Origin: an uncultured Christensenella sp.
GTDB taxonomy: Bacteria; Bacillota; Clostridia; Christensenellales; UBA3700
Length of the DNA stretch: 8,333 bases
Direction of reading: 5' to 3'
NCBI GenBank assembly: GCA_910584035.1
Contig: CAJTZR010000087.1
Coordinates: 1-8,333, forward strand
The notes under the pieces were generated by a model. The model made no database searches, had not been told where the DNA came from, and saw only the letters and a program-made list of their open reading frames with translations. Shown one piece after another: positions 1-6,269 of the stretch. The stretch's first letter is position 1. The number at the start of each line of letters is the position of its first letter. The position numbers were made by a program, and so were the translations under genes.

Positions 1-41
1 TTTTTAAAAACACAAAAACTTCGCCTTAACCTATCTATTCT

Positions 42-57
42 CTTTTCAAGGTTCTTT
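42..57 (-). promoter_or_regulatory. boxA-like antitermination leader element (candidate)
   Basis: Read on the minus strand this stretch is AAAGAACCTTGAAAAG, about 20 bases after the predicted start of promoter P3. It resembles the boxA-type element (TTCTTTGAAAA-like) found in rRNA leaders of Gram-positive bacteria, where Nus factors assemble against Rho termination. The match is by eye and imperfect. A rRNA leader is the best explanation for the three stacked promoters plus this element, with no start codon or Shine-Dalgarno site visible before the edge. Confidence 0.42.
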
Positions 58-81
58 ACGCTATCATCAGACAGCTTCTCA

Positions 82-110
82 ATAATATCATACTGCTAAA
101 GGTTTGTCAA
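82..110 (-). promoter_or_regulatory. sigma-A-type promoter P3, proximal promoter of a leftward (probably rRNA) operon
   Basis: On the minus strand TTGACA (105-110) is followed after exactly 17 bases by TATTAT (82-87), so transcription should start near base 75 and run out of the left edge. The -35 box is a perfect consensus. The region upstream of it (111-165) is rich in A/T tracts, as in UP elements. This is the last of three leftward promoters and the one closest to the boxA-like leader. That arrangement is typical of low-GC Gram-positive rRNA operons, but the rRNA itself is not in the window. Confidence 0.72.
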
Positions 111-246
111 GCGAAAAATCAATAAATTTTAAACTTTTTTTAATTTTTCTGCAAATTTTGTCATTTTTACTATTATTAGCAATTTTAACAAAACTTTAAT
201 CAGTTAATACTATTTAATTTTTGACACCTTTTGCGGCAACTTTGAC

Positions 247-275
247 ATATTATCACTAAAAAAGAATATTGTCAA
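247..275 (-). promoter_or_regulatory. sigma-A-type promoter P2 (leftward)
   Basis: On the minus strand a perfect TTGACA (270-275) is followed after 17 bases by TAATAT (247-252), with a predicted start near base 240. Directly upstream of the -35 box is a pure A/T block that includes a 16-bp palindrome (293-308). It sits where an UP element would bind the alpha subunit of RNA polymerase. This is the middle promoter of the leftward series. Confidence 0.68.
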
Positions 276-327
276 CTGTTTTTGCACTAAAATTTAAAAA
301 TTTTTAAACTTTTTGGGGTGGACTTAT

Positions 328-356
328 AATATACTACAATTTTCAACAAAAATCAA
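328..356 (-). promoter_or_regulatory. sigma-A-type promoter P1 (leftward, distal)
   Basis: On the minus strand TTGATT (351-356) lies 17 bases before TATATT (328-333), with a predicted start near base 321. Both boxes are one mismatch from consensus, so it is weaker evidence than P2 and P3 taken alone. The identical spacing and direction make it a credible third promoter of the same transcription unit. Confidence 0.5.
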
Positions 357-640
357 CCACTTTTTTAAAGATTTTACATAAAATTGACAAAACCTAATTT
401 TTATTTTTTGTTTTGCTATTTTACATTTGCAAATAAATATAGATAAAATATTAAATATATTTAGTAAATATTATATAGAAATATATTTACATATTGCTTT
501 TAGATATTGTTAAAACAAATAATATTTTAATAATTATATAAGCTGTTAATTTGATTTGCATTAAAATTTTATATTGAATACTAATCAATTCCCCCATAAC
601 GCAACTTTTATATAGGGAAAATGTAAAGCAAATAACTAAA

Positions 641-662
641 AAAAGCCGTTAAAACAGCTTTT
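641..662 (-). terminator. weak hairpin terminator candidate
   Basis: AAAAGC (641-646) pairs with GCTTTT (657-662). Two further G-C/T-A pairs lie inside a single C-A mismatch, closing a four-base loop. Read on the minus strand the hairpin is followed by an uninterrupted run of seven T, the better U tract of the two directions. It lies about 290 bases after the stop of the membrane protein gene at 954. It could insulate the leftward promoters from read-through. A plus-strand role is possible, but no plus-strand gene precedes it. Confidence 0.42.
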
Positions 663-724
663 ATTTATTTTATAAATATTTAAATTATTCTATTTTTTAT
701 CAAAATGTAGTATTATATATAAAA

Positions 725-739
725 ATAGCTCTAAGCTAT
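725..739 (-). terminator. short hairpin with U tract, second terminator candidate
   Basis: ATAGCT (725-730) and AGCTAT (734-739) form a 6-bp stem with a three-base loop. On the minus strand it is followed by TTTTTATATA. The stem is short and has only two G-C pairs, so termination would be weak. Its position about 215 bases after the stop at 954 suits the end of the minus-strand cluster. Confidence 0.35.
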
Positions 740-760
740 AAAATGCAATTTAATTATTAT

Positions 761-778
761 GCCTTGATTAATCAAAGC
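761..778. repeat. imperfect palindrome around TTGATTAATCAA
   Basis: Bases 764-775 form a perfect 12-bp palindrome. After one mismatch the flanking GC at 761-762 and GC at 777-778 also pair, giving 8 of 9 paired positions per half. It has the size of a dimeric repressor site, but no promoter is evident beside it. It may simply be a weak hairpin in the 3' untranslated part of the minus-strand transcript. Confidence 0.4.
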
Positions 779-828
779 AAAATTTTCTATACTTCCAACA
801 TAATTTTAATGATTTTACGAATTACTCT

Positions 829-883
829 TTAATTAACGTAACGCAAAAAAATTTTTTTTCTACATTAATTAACATAACACAAA
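829..883. repeat. two diverged 19-bp direct repeats
   Basis: TTAATTAACGTAACGCAAA (829-847) recurs at 865-883 with only two G-to-A differences, start to start 36 bases. The core TAACGCAA also occurs once near 597-604, just after a run of five C. Nothing nearby identifies a function. The repeats lie 70-125 bases downstream of the stop codon of the minus-strand membrane protein gene. Confidence 0.5.
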
Positions 884-953
884 TAATATTAAAATTATTT
901 ATCTATTTGATTTATTGTCAAATTACAGATTCCTCGCTTGTAGGTTAACTTTA

Positions 954-1895
954 TCAAACATAATGTAAATGTTCACACTCCTCTGGTGGTTCAATGCCTT
1001 GCGATTTGCAAAAATCGATAAATGATTTAGGTATTTCCATACAATGCACAACATTTGTTTCATAAATTCGCATATATTGTATAAATGTGCCAGGACTACC
1101 ATTTACGTTAAGAATAGAGTTACGAAATTCAATATATTGCAAATTTCCATCCTTAAACATATACTTAGTTCTTTTCCATTTATTTCTTCGCTCTAAATGT
1201 CGCTGGCTGTTTTTATACTCGGATATGATTTTTGTTTTATTTTTATTTTTTCCATATACTTTTATTTTATTTTTTACCGTGACAAATTTTCCATTTTTAC
1301 GAGCATTATCCTCAAAAATATATGGAAATAATAAGTACGACCCAAAAGTTTTTCTAATAACCCAAGTTTCCAAAGCCACAATTTTTCTTCGTGATTCCTT
1401 CCAACTATCCTTTTTAAAATTGTAGCAATAAAACTTATCTTTTTCAAGACAAATAACAAGGTATTTAAAATACTTATGGTAATGCACTGTAACAACTTTG
1501 CCATTATGTTTATAAAAATAAATTTTATGTATTTTGCAATTTAGTGCAATATAAGCATAGAAAAAGAAGCAATTTATAGCCAAGCCAACAGTGATTGCCC
1601 CAATGTACAACCCAATTGATGGGTAAGTTACAAGTAAAAAAACAATAAAAGCTATAACAAGAGCATCCAATAAAGTTACCATTAAACCAAATAAAATCCT
1701 AGTTGCAATATGATAATAATCTGGTGAATAAATGCCATACAAGCAATCAATGTCATTGTATGCTTTTCTAACCATTTCCGCCTCGGGAGTATGATTCGTT
1801 TTATCTAAAAAATCATTTGCTGTACCCGTCAATTTTTTATCGTTTTCAGTTACTTTCTTATCATTTTTAGTCAATTTTTTTATTTTTTTAGCCAT
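954..1895 (-). CDS. uncharacterised two-helix membrane protein with N-terminal lysine-rich heptad repeat
   Basis: I do not recognise this 313-residue protein. Residues 6-23 are a strongly basic repeat of about two and a half heptads of the form KK(L/V)T(K/E)ND. Residues 31-62 are hydrophilic. Two hydrophobic helices follow at about 67-90 and 93-118. A long basic, tyrosine- and lysine-rich tail (120-313) probably lies in the cytoplasm. The tail ends in a segment with several Cys, Glu and His (about 284-311). I chose the ATG at 1895 over a GTG at 1928 because AAGAGG sits 6 bases before the ATG. Translation ends at a TGA followed directly by TAA. The gene is last in the four-gene minus-strand cluster, 40 bases after the fucosidase gene. 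A role in membrane signalling or envelope attachment would be a guess. Confidence 0.72.
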   Translation of the reverse strand: MAKKIKKLTKNDKKVTENDKKLTGTANDFLDKTNHTPEAEMVRKAYNDIDCLYGIYSPDYYHIATRILFGLMVTLLDALVIAFIVFLLVTYPSIGLYIGAITVGLAINCFFFYAYIALNCKIHKIYFYKHNGKVVTVHYHKYFKYLVICLEKDKFYCYNFKKDSWKESRRKIVALETWVIRKTFGSYLLFPYIFEDNARKNGKFVTVKNKIKVYGKNKNKTKIISEYKNSQRHLERRNKWKRTKYMFKDGNLQYIEFRNSILNVNGSPGTFIQYMRIYETNVVHCMEIPKSFIDFCKSQGIEPPEECEHLHYV

Positions 1896-1901
1896 TAAAT
1901 A

Positions 1902-1907
1902 CCTCTT
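1902..1907 (-). promoter_or_regulatory. Shine-Dalgarno site deciding the start of the membrane protein gene
   Basis: On the minus strand AAGAGG lies 6 bases before the ATG at 1895. The in-frame GTG at 1928 has only a weak AAGA before it and would add eleven residues ahead of MAKKIKK. The shorter start is therefore preferred. Confidence 0.65.
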
Positions 1908-1935
1908 AACTATTGATAAAAGTTGCACTCTTAAC

Positions 1936-3261
1936 TTACATATATCTTTTAAAAATAAGCTTTAATTTTTGCATAAAAGTTAATTTTAAATTAACATTAA
2001 ACGCACTAAACTCTGTAATATTTGGGGAACTTTCAAAATCATTAATTTGCAAAATCAACTTATCCGCCTTAGTCCTTTTTAATCTAAAAATACGCTTATT
2101 ACCTATTACTTTTGCACTAGCAATAACTTTAGATTTTCCGCCGAAAATCGATACTATTTGAAAATTATGTACACTATGCCCATTTGTAATATCCTCTCGC
2201 AAAACTATTTGATTAAAAGTTTTTTCACCATTCAAATCAAGTTCAATTTTACTACCGCTACCACAAGTTGTAGCTATTGCATTGCTAAAATTATCTTTTA
2301 TTTTTTGTCCTAACTCTTTCAAAACTTGAACATCTTTATCTGGCACTAAGCCATTTCTATCTACAACAACGCCCAACAATAAATTGCTATTATGTCCAAC
2401 GCTATTGTAATAAATATCCAACAATTTATCACTTGACTCACAATAGTTTTTGCCGTCTGTGAAAAACCATTTATTTTTTGCCCACATAGGAACATCTGTT
2501 TCTGCTGGTCGCCAGTATTCACCATATCTACTACCCTCAGCGAGGCTTTTATTTTCCACTACGCCGTCAGACTGACTTTCACCCGTGATAGTTGCATAAC
2601 AATCAAATGGTGTATAACCTCTTTCATTGCCAACCCACCTTGTGTTATTAATTGGATTAACTCTTTCACCTTGGAAGGTAATTGCATTGGGCTGTAATTC
2701 CTTTAAAATAGGAGCTATATCCAGTCCACCTTCGCTCACTGGCTTTGTTCCTCCATCAAACCAAATCTCATACCACTTGCCGTAATTACTCCACAACTCA
2801 CGAATTTGAGTTTCTAACACTTTGTTATATTCCTCAAGTGCAGTTTTCTCGTCCCAACCATTTTTATATGCCAAATGACTTTGATAGCCGTTACAACCAG
2901 TGCTATAATATACTCCAGCCTTTATGTCAAATTCCTCACACGCTTTTACAAACTCGGCAACTATGTCTGTTGGATATTGAGTATTTTTAACATCGTAATC
3001 ACCTACTTTGCTTGGAAATAATGCAAAACCAGAGCAATGTTTTGCAACTAATATGATATATTTTGCACCACTACTAGCAATACTTTGAATCCATTGCCTT
3101 ACATTTAGCTTTATAGGCTTATAACTTGATAATTGCGGTATTTTATCTAGTGGTCTTTTCAATTGAAATTTTTGTTCAAAAACTGGCAAATCAAAATGAA
3201 TAATTGCTCCAAACTCGTCATTTTGCCATTCTATTTGTTTTTGTGTTGGTTTTGCACCCAT
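1936..3261 (-). CDS. GH29 alpha-L-fucosidase, subfamily B-like, cytoplasmic
   Basis: The 441-residue protein should hydrolyse alpha-linked L-fucose from glycans, with retention of configuration. Residues 1-320 form the catalytic barrel. It opens with WQNDEFGAIIHF (12-23), continues with AKHCSGF (73-79), and has the predicted nucleophile D169 in EIWFDGG. The probable acid/base E213 in RWVGNERG lies 44 residues later, close to the spacing known for Bifidobacterium AfcB. WRPAETDV (250-257) and the LLLGVVVDRNGLV segment (294-306) also match GH29-B. Residues about 330-425 look like the beta-sandwich domain that follows the barrel in this subfamily. No signal peptide is seen, so it probably acts on imported fucosyl-oligosaccharides. 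Family members usually have KHHDGF where this has KHCSGF, so the fucose-contacting second His is absent. The start is supported by AAAGGTAGGGG upstream. It lies 19 bases after the acetyltransferase gene. No transporter or fucose catabolism gene is present. Confidence 0.9.
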   Translation of the reverse strand: MGAKPTQKQIEWQNDEFGAIIHFDLPVFEQKFQLKRPLDKIPQLSSYKPIKLNVRQWIQSIASSGAKYIILVAKHCSGFALFPSKVGDYDVKNTQYPTDIVAEFVKACEEFDIKAGVYYSTGCNGYQSHLAYKNGWDEKTALEEYNKVLETQIRELWSNYGKWYEIWFDGGTKPVSEGGLDIAPILKELQPNAITFQGERVNPINNTRWVGNERGYTPFDCYATITGESQSDGVVENKSLAEGSRYGEYWRPAETDVPMWAKNKWFFTDGKNYCESSDKLLDIYYNSVGHNSNLLLGVVVDRNGLVPDKDVQVLKELGQKIKDNFSNAIATTCGSGSKIELDLNGEKTFNQIVLREDITNGHSVHNFQIVSIFGGKSKVIASAKVIGNKRIFRLKRTKADKLILQINDFESSPNITEFSAFNVNLKLTFMQKLKLIFKRYM

Positions 3262-3280
3262 TTTCCCCTACCTTTGCAAT

Positions 3281-3883
3281 CTATTTGCACTCAATATTTT
3301 CAATAAAATGCGGATATTTATCCCAATACTCCATATATGTTCTATCCACCCCGTCAAAATTAAGTTGATACATTCTAAATATTACCTCATAATTTTTTGG
3401 TTGCCATAATTCTCTATATGAGTATTTATATTGCATACCTACCTTACGCATAACCGCCCCACTATAAACATTGTTCACATCGTGAGTCGCTGTAATAAAT
3501 GGATAACCAGCATTTTTTATCCTATCAACCAAAGCAGTAACAGCTTCTGTGACTACCCCCTTATTCCAAAACTGCACTAACAAGCCATAACCAATATCAT
3601 TACTTGGTGGGTCACTCATACCACAATAGCCAATAGGTACGTTGTCCTCTTTTAAACAAATCGCATACCGATAACCGCAAGGCTTATCATAAGTATCCAA
3701 ACAATTCCTATAAAAAATGCCAAGAGCATCTTGCTCGCTTTTTGTAGGAAACCACGGCAAATATTTATTAGTAACTTTGCAAGACATTATTTTATGATAG
3801 TAAGGCAAATCGTCCAAAGTAAACTTTCGCAAAATCAATCTTTTTGTATAAATTGCAGGTGAATTTTCTAGCAATATTCCCAT
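3281..3883 (-). CDS. GNAT-family N-acetyltransferase, RimJ/RimL type
   Basis: This 200-residue cytoplasmic protein should transfer an acetyl group from acetyl-CoA to an amine. The N-terminal strand YTKRLILRKFTLDDL (12-26) is the typical RimJ/RimL opening. DIGYGLLVQFW (96-106) is the central strand, and NKGVVTEAV (107-115) replaces the usual GKGYATEA pyrophosphate loop. DVNNVYSGAVMRKVGM (135-150) corresponds to the conserved N-x-x-S and K-x-GF element. The C-terminus (160-200) is rich in Tyr and Trp and may shape the acceptor site. The substrate cannot be told from sequence: a ribosomal-protein N-terminus, an amino sugar, an antibiotic or a metabolite are all possible. The ATG has GAGG 5 bases upstream. 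The gene is second in the minus-strand cluster, 42 bases after the phosphoesterase and 19 bases before the fucosidase. Confidence 0.88.
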   Translation of the reverse strand: MGILLENSPAIYTKRLILRKFTLDDLPYYHKIMSCKVTNKYLPWFPTKSEQDALGIFYRNCLDTYDKPCGYRYAICLKEDNVPIGYCGMSDPPSNDIGYGLLVQFWNKGVVTEAVTALVDRIKNAGYPFITATHDVNNVYSGAVMRKVGMQYKYSYRELWQPKNYEVIFRMYQLNFDGVDRTYMEYWDKYPHFIENIECK

Positions 3884-3925
3884 AAAACCTCATTTAGTAC
3901 CGATTTTTGACGTGATTTTAATAAT

Positions 3926-5332
3926 TTATCGTTTATATTCAATTTCTTTTATAACTTGTACATTATTAATACTTGTGTAGTTTTCACTCACCTTGCCAAA
4001 ACTGTCCACTGCATATATTTGCACATTATAATAGCCCGCTGGGATAGAAAATGCTTGCAACTCTACAACCTTTGACATATCCAAAATACCATTGACAAAG
4101 TCGCTAAAATAATAACTTTCTATACTTTTATTACCATTGTTCCAAACAATTTTGTAAGAGTGTACAAAGTCATCGTCACTACCCGCTGTAAAAGTTAAAA
4201 ACGTATTATCCCCGTCCACTCTAAAACTGCCAACACTATCAGTCATTGTAGGTGCAATGTTATTATTTTGCCTTTGAGCAGTTGTATAAGTAAACTTATC
4301 TTTTGTTAATGGGATAGGCAATTCCCAACGCATATTGGCTTTTTCCTCAACTCCATATGCACCAGTTGCAACTTGTTTGCCAAAGTTCATTCGTTTAATT
4401 ATTATCTTGTCACTTTCAAACTCCATAAGTTCACCCATAGGTGTTATGTCTGCTTTTGGCGGTTTAGTACCATTTGCCTTACCCTCTTCAAGCTCAGTAT
4501 AAGACACTGACTGAGTAGAAAACGCAGTAAAATCACCTTGCCACATTGAACGCTCATCAAGTATGGAATAATGCAAATGTCCACTAATGTTTACTACTTG
4601 ATGGTATTGGGCAAAAATATCATATAACTTTTTATCACCCCAGTCCTCACTGCCATAAACGGTATTTTTTGGACTATTGTGTGTTGTTACAAATATAGGC
4701 AGATTTGGATTGTCGTTTGCTGCTATTGCAAGCTGTTCGTTTAGCCAATCTGACATTGTATTATATTGATTATCCATTGGTGAACCTTGTTCAGGACTTG
4801 CACCAATAAAATGAAAACCATTAACTACATAATGAGTATATGGACTATGCCCCAATTTTTTCTCAAAGCGTTTGCGGTAACTGCCTTTTGTTAACATTCC
4901 ATCTAAAGCACCCCAATAATCGTGATTGCCCATTATAGTTTGCACCAATGGTTTTTCTTTGCTGTAAGTTGTATTTTCATCACCCGCAAAAACAAAATCC
5001 TCACCATAGACTTTGCGATAACATTCAACATATGTATCATAAGCATAGTTACTTGCTTTATCACCTATATCCCCAGCAAATAATATCATATTTACCTCGT
5101 TAGACTTAAGCCCACTTAAAGCATTTATCAAATTTTGCTTAAATACACCATTATCATCTTTCTGTTTTGGTGTTAGCTGACTATCTGATATAACGCCTAC
5201 CCTCAAATTACCTTGAACATTGAAAGTTTGAACTTTAGTTTTTGGTTTAAAATCACAACCTACCAAAGCAATTGCTGAAAGTACAATCAAAATTAAACAT
5301 AAAAGGATAGATATAATTTTCTTTTTACTCAT
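3926..5332 (-). CDS. lipoprotein calcineurin-like metallophosphoesterase
   Basis: This 468-residue protein has a lipoprotein signal: basic MSKKK, a hydrophobic core (6-22) and the lipobox ALVGC, with C26 as the predicted lipidated residue. It should therefore be anchored to the outer face of the membrane. The two-metal phosphoesterase motifs are all present in order: D50 and Q52 (ISDSQ), D88 (FAGDIGD), N136-H137 (GNHD), H218 (TTHNS) and H252/H254 (GHLH). The first motif is D-x-Q rather than the common D-x-H, a variant known in some branches of the superfamily such as CPPED1-like proteins. Residues about 357-460 are a separate beta-rich, fibronectin-III-like tail beginning near APTMTD and ending before IKEIEYKR. 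The substrate is unknown; nucleotides, phospholipid head groups or phosphosugars are possible. GAGGGG lies close before the ATG. It is the first gene of the minus-strand cluster, behind its own promoter. Confidence 0.93.
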   Translation of the reverse strand: MSKKKIISILLCLILIVLSAIALVGCDFKPKTKVQTFNVQGNLRVGVISDSQLTPKQKDDNGVFKQNLINALSGLKSNEVNMILFAGDIGDKASNYAYDTYVECYRKVYGEDFVFAGDENTTYSKEKPLVQTIMGNHDYWGALDGMLTKGSYRKRFEKKLGHSPYTHYVVNGFHFIGASPEQGSPMDNQYNTMSDWLNEQLAIAANDNPNLPIFVTTHNSPKNTVYGSEDWGDKKLYDIFAQYHQVVNISGHLHYSILDERSMWQGDFTAFSTQSVSYTELEEGKANGTKPPKADITPMGELMEFESDKIIIKRMNFGKQVATGAYGVEEKANMRWELPIPLTKDKFTYTTAQRQNNNIAPTMTDSVGSFRVDGDNTFLTFTAGSDDDFVHSYKIVWNNGNKSIESYYFSDFVNGILDMSKVVELQAFSIPAGYYNVQIYAVDSFGKVSENYTSINNVQVIKEIEYKR

Positions 5333-5380
5333 AACCCCTCATCAATATCTTTTTAAATTGAAATTTTATTGATTATTCTT

Positions 5381-5409
5381 ATTATATCATAGTACATATT
5401 TTTTTGCAA
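5381..5409 (-). promoter_or_regulatory. promoter of the minus-strand four-gene cluster
   Basis: On the minus strand TTGCAA (5404-5409) is followed after 17 bases by a perfect TATAAT (5381-5386). The predicted start near 5374 gives a leader of about 40 bases before the phosphoesterase ATG at 5332. No other obvious promoter is seen in the 42-, 19- or 40-base gaps of the cluster, which supports one transcript. Confidence 0.75.
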
Positions 5410-5411
5410 CA

Positions 5412-5433
5412 TATGCTTAATTGTATGCTAAAT
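5412..5433. repeat. short direct repeat upstream of the cluster promoter
   Basis: TATGCTTAAT (5412-5421) and TATGCTAAAT (5424-5433) are two near-identical decamers 12 bases apart, about one helical turn. They lie immediately upstream of the -35 box of the minus-strand promoter, in the divergent region shared with tag. They could be a transcription-factor site, but the match is short and AT-rich enough to be chance. Confidence 0.3.
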
Positions 5434-5469
5434 GCAAATAAACTACATTATAACCTATTAAAATAAACA

Positions 5470-5498
5470 TTGACTTAAAATTAATATAATGATATAAT
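5470..5498 (+). promoter_or_regulatory. promoter of tag
   Basis: TTGACT (5470-5475) is followed after 17 bases by a perfect TATAAT (5493-5498). A second TATAAT sits 8 bases earlier (5485-5490) but would have a 9-base spacer to the same -35 box. The predicted start near 5505 leaves a short leader with GAGAGG at 5511-5516 before the ATG at 5524. It diverges from the phosphoesterase promoter, with about 60 bases between the two -35 boxes. Confidence 0.8.
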
Positions 5499-5523
5499 TA
5501 AGAAAAAAGAGAGAGGATAAACT

Positions 5524-6099
5524 ATGGCAGAGGTACAACCAGTAATAACAAATTACTGCGACTATATAGAAAGTTTACAAGACGGCGAAGTTAAAGCTTT
5601 AAACAAGGCTTATCACGATAATCAATATGGCTTCCCTATCCATAATGACAACGAACTTTTTGGTAGACTTATACTTGAGATTAATCAAGCGGGACTTAGT
5701 TGGCTTACTATGCTGAAAAAACAAGATAACTTTAGGAAAGCTTTTGACAATTTTGATATTGCAAAAATTGCCAATTATGGTGAAAGTGATAGAAACAGAC
5801 TTTTAGCAGATAGTGGAATAATTCGCAATCGACTAAAAATAGATGCAGTAATTTACAATGCAAAAGTTATTACTGAGCTACAAAAGGAATATGGCAGTTT
5901 TGAAAAATGGCTTGACGCAAACCACCCACGCACTAAAGAGGAATGGATAAAACTATTTAAAAAACATTTTAAATTTGTAGGTGGCGAAATTGTTAATGAG
6001 TTTTTAATGAGCATAGGCTTTTTAAAAGGTGCTCATAAAGAGGACTGCCCTATCCATATTAAAATTTTAAAAGAAAATCCAAAGTGGAATGAAAAATAA
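5524..6099 (+). CDS. tag: DNA-3-methyladenine glycosylase I
   Basis: This 191-residue enzyme starts base-excision repair by cutting the N-glycosidic bond of 3-methyladenine in alkylated DNA. Compared with E. coli Tag, the zinc-site ligands are all present as C12, H31, H171 and C175; H171 and C175 keep the four-residue spacing. The base-recognition glutamate is E52 in LFGRLILEINQAGLSW, with Y30 and W60 as aromatic pocket residues. DSGIIRNRLKI (96-106) and FKFVGGEIVNEFLMSIG (149-165) are family signatures. C12 to H31 is 19 residues against 13 in E. coli, so the N-terminal loop is longer. The C-terminus after C175 is also distinct. Both may mark a Gram-positive or anaerobe subfamily. GAGAGG precedes the ATG by 7 bases. 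No hairpin terminator follows, so transcription may continue into the SUKH-like gene. Confidence 0.96.
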   Translation: MAEVQPVITNYCDYIESLQDGEVKALNKAYHDNQYGFPIHNDNELFGRLILEINQAGLSWLTMLKKQDNFRKAFDNFDIAKIANYGESDRNRLLADSGIIRNRLKIDAVIYNAKVITELQKEYGSFEKWLDANHPRTKEEWIKLFKKHFKFVGGEIVNEFLMSIGFLKGAHKEDCPIHIKILKENPKWNEK

Positions 6100-6118
6100 A
6101 AAGACAAAATAGAGGATA

Positions 6119-6269
6119 TTATTAAATTAAAATAACTGACAAACACAAAAATTTATAAATTAGAATTGTTAAATTTAAATAAACGACATATACAAAACAA
6201 TTTTAAACAAGAAATTATTAAATTAGAATAGCTAACAATTACAAAACATTTTAAACAAGGAGTTGTTAA
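6119..6269 (+). repeat. three imperfect 47-49-bp tandem repeats forming the leader of the SUKH-like gene
   Basis: Units begin with TTATTAAATT at 6119, TTGTTAAATT at 6166 and TTATTAAATT at 6215. A fourth, truncated start, TTGTTAAATG at 6263, contains the start codon at 6270. Units two and three also share ACAAAAC, followed by a TTTTAAACAAG core. In the last full unit that core becomes the AAGGAG ribosome binding site (6257-6262); the equivalent place in unit two reads AAGAAA. Even before unit one, AGAGGATA (6111-6118) holds the corresponding place. This looks like an old duplication of a ribosome-binding leader. Unit two also contains TTGTTA-17-TATACA (6166-6194), a weak promoter candidate for the next gene. 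Confidence 0.6.

Larger units (their letters stand above)
357..953. other. gene-free AT-rich intergenic region
   Basis: No open reading frame with a plausible ribosome binding site is visible on either strand in these roughly 600 bases. The region holds two minus-strand terminator candidates (641-662 and 725-739), a 12-bp palindrome at 764-775 inside a longer imperfect one, a 10-bp palindrome at 425-434, and a diverged direct repeat at 829-883. It separates the four-gene minus-strand cluster from the leftward promoters. The rest looks like featureless A/T sequence. Confidence 0.6.

Noticed and set aside
293..308. 16-bp perfect palindrome TTTAAAAATTTTTAAA as a dedicated operator
   Set aside because: It is composed only of A and T in an A/T-rich region and is better explained as part of the UP element of the promoter at 247-275.
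1..953. Possible CRISPR array, tRNA or small RNA gene in the left intergenic region
   Set aside because: No regularly spaced repeats, no cloverleaf and no strong structured GC-containing element were found; the structures present are short AT-rich hairpins.
954..956. UGA read as tryptophan (Mycoplasma-type code) because one gene stops at TGA
   Set aside because: The TGA is followed directly by TAA, and all conserved Trp positions in the recognised enzymes use TGG, so a standard bacterial code is the simpler reading.
1087..1425. Plus-strand open frame of 112 codons
   Set aside because: It lies antisense to the membrane protein gene at 954-1895, has no ribosome binding site and is a hydrophobic low-complexity translation typical of a reverse-strand shadow.
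1274..1504. Second minus-strand open frame of 76 codons
   Set aside because: It is in another frame inside the membrane protein gene and has no independent start signal.
954..1928. Longer version of the membrane protein starting at a GTG (1928)
   Set aside because: The ATG at 1895 has a better-placed AAGAGG; the GTG has only a weak AAGA before it.
1913..2161. Plus-strand open frame of 82 codons
   Set aside because: It is antisense to the C-terminus of the fucosidase gene, which has strong family motifs in its own frame.
2745..2990. Plus-strand open frame of 81 codons
   Set aside because: It is antisense to the catalytic core of the fucosidase and resembles no protein.
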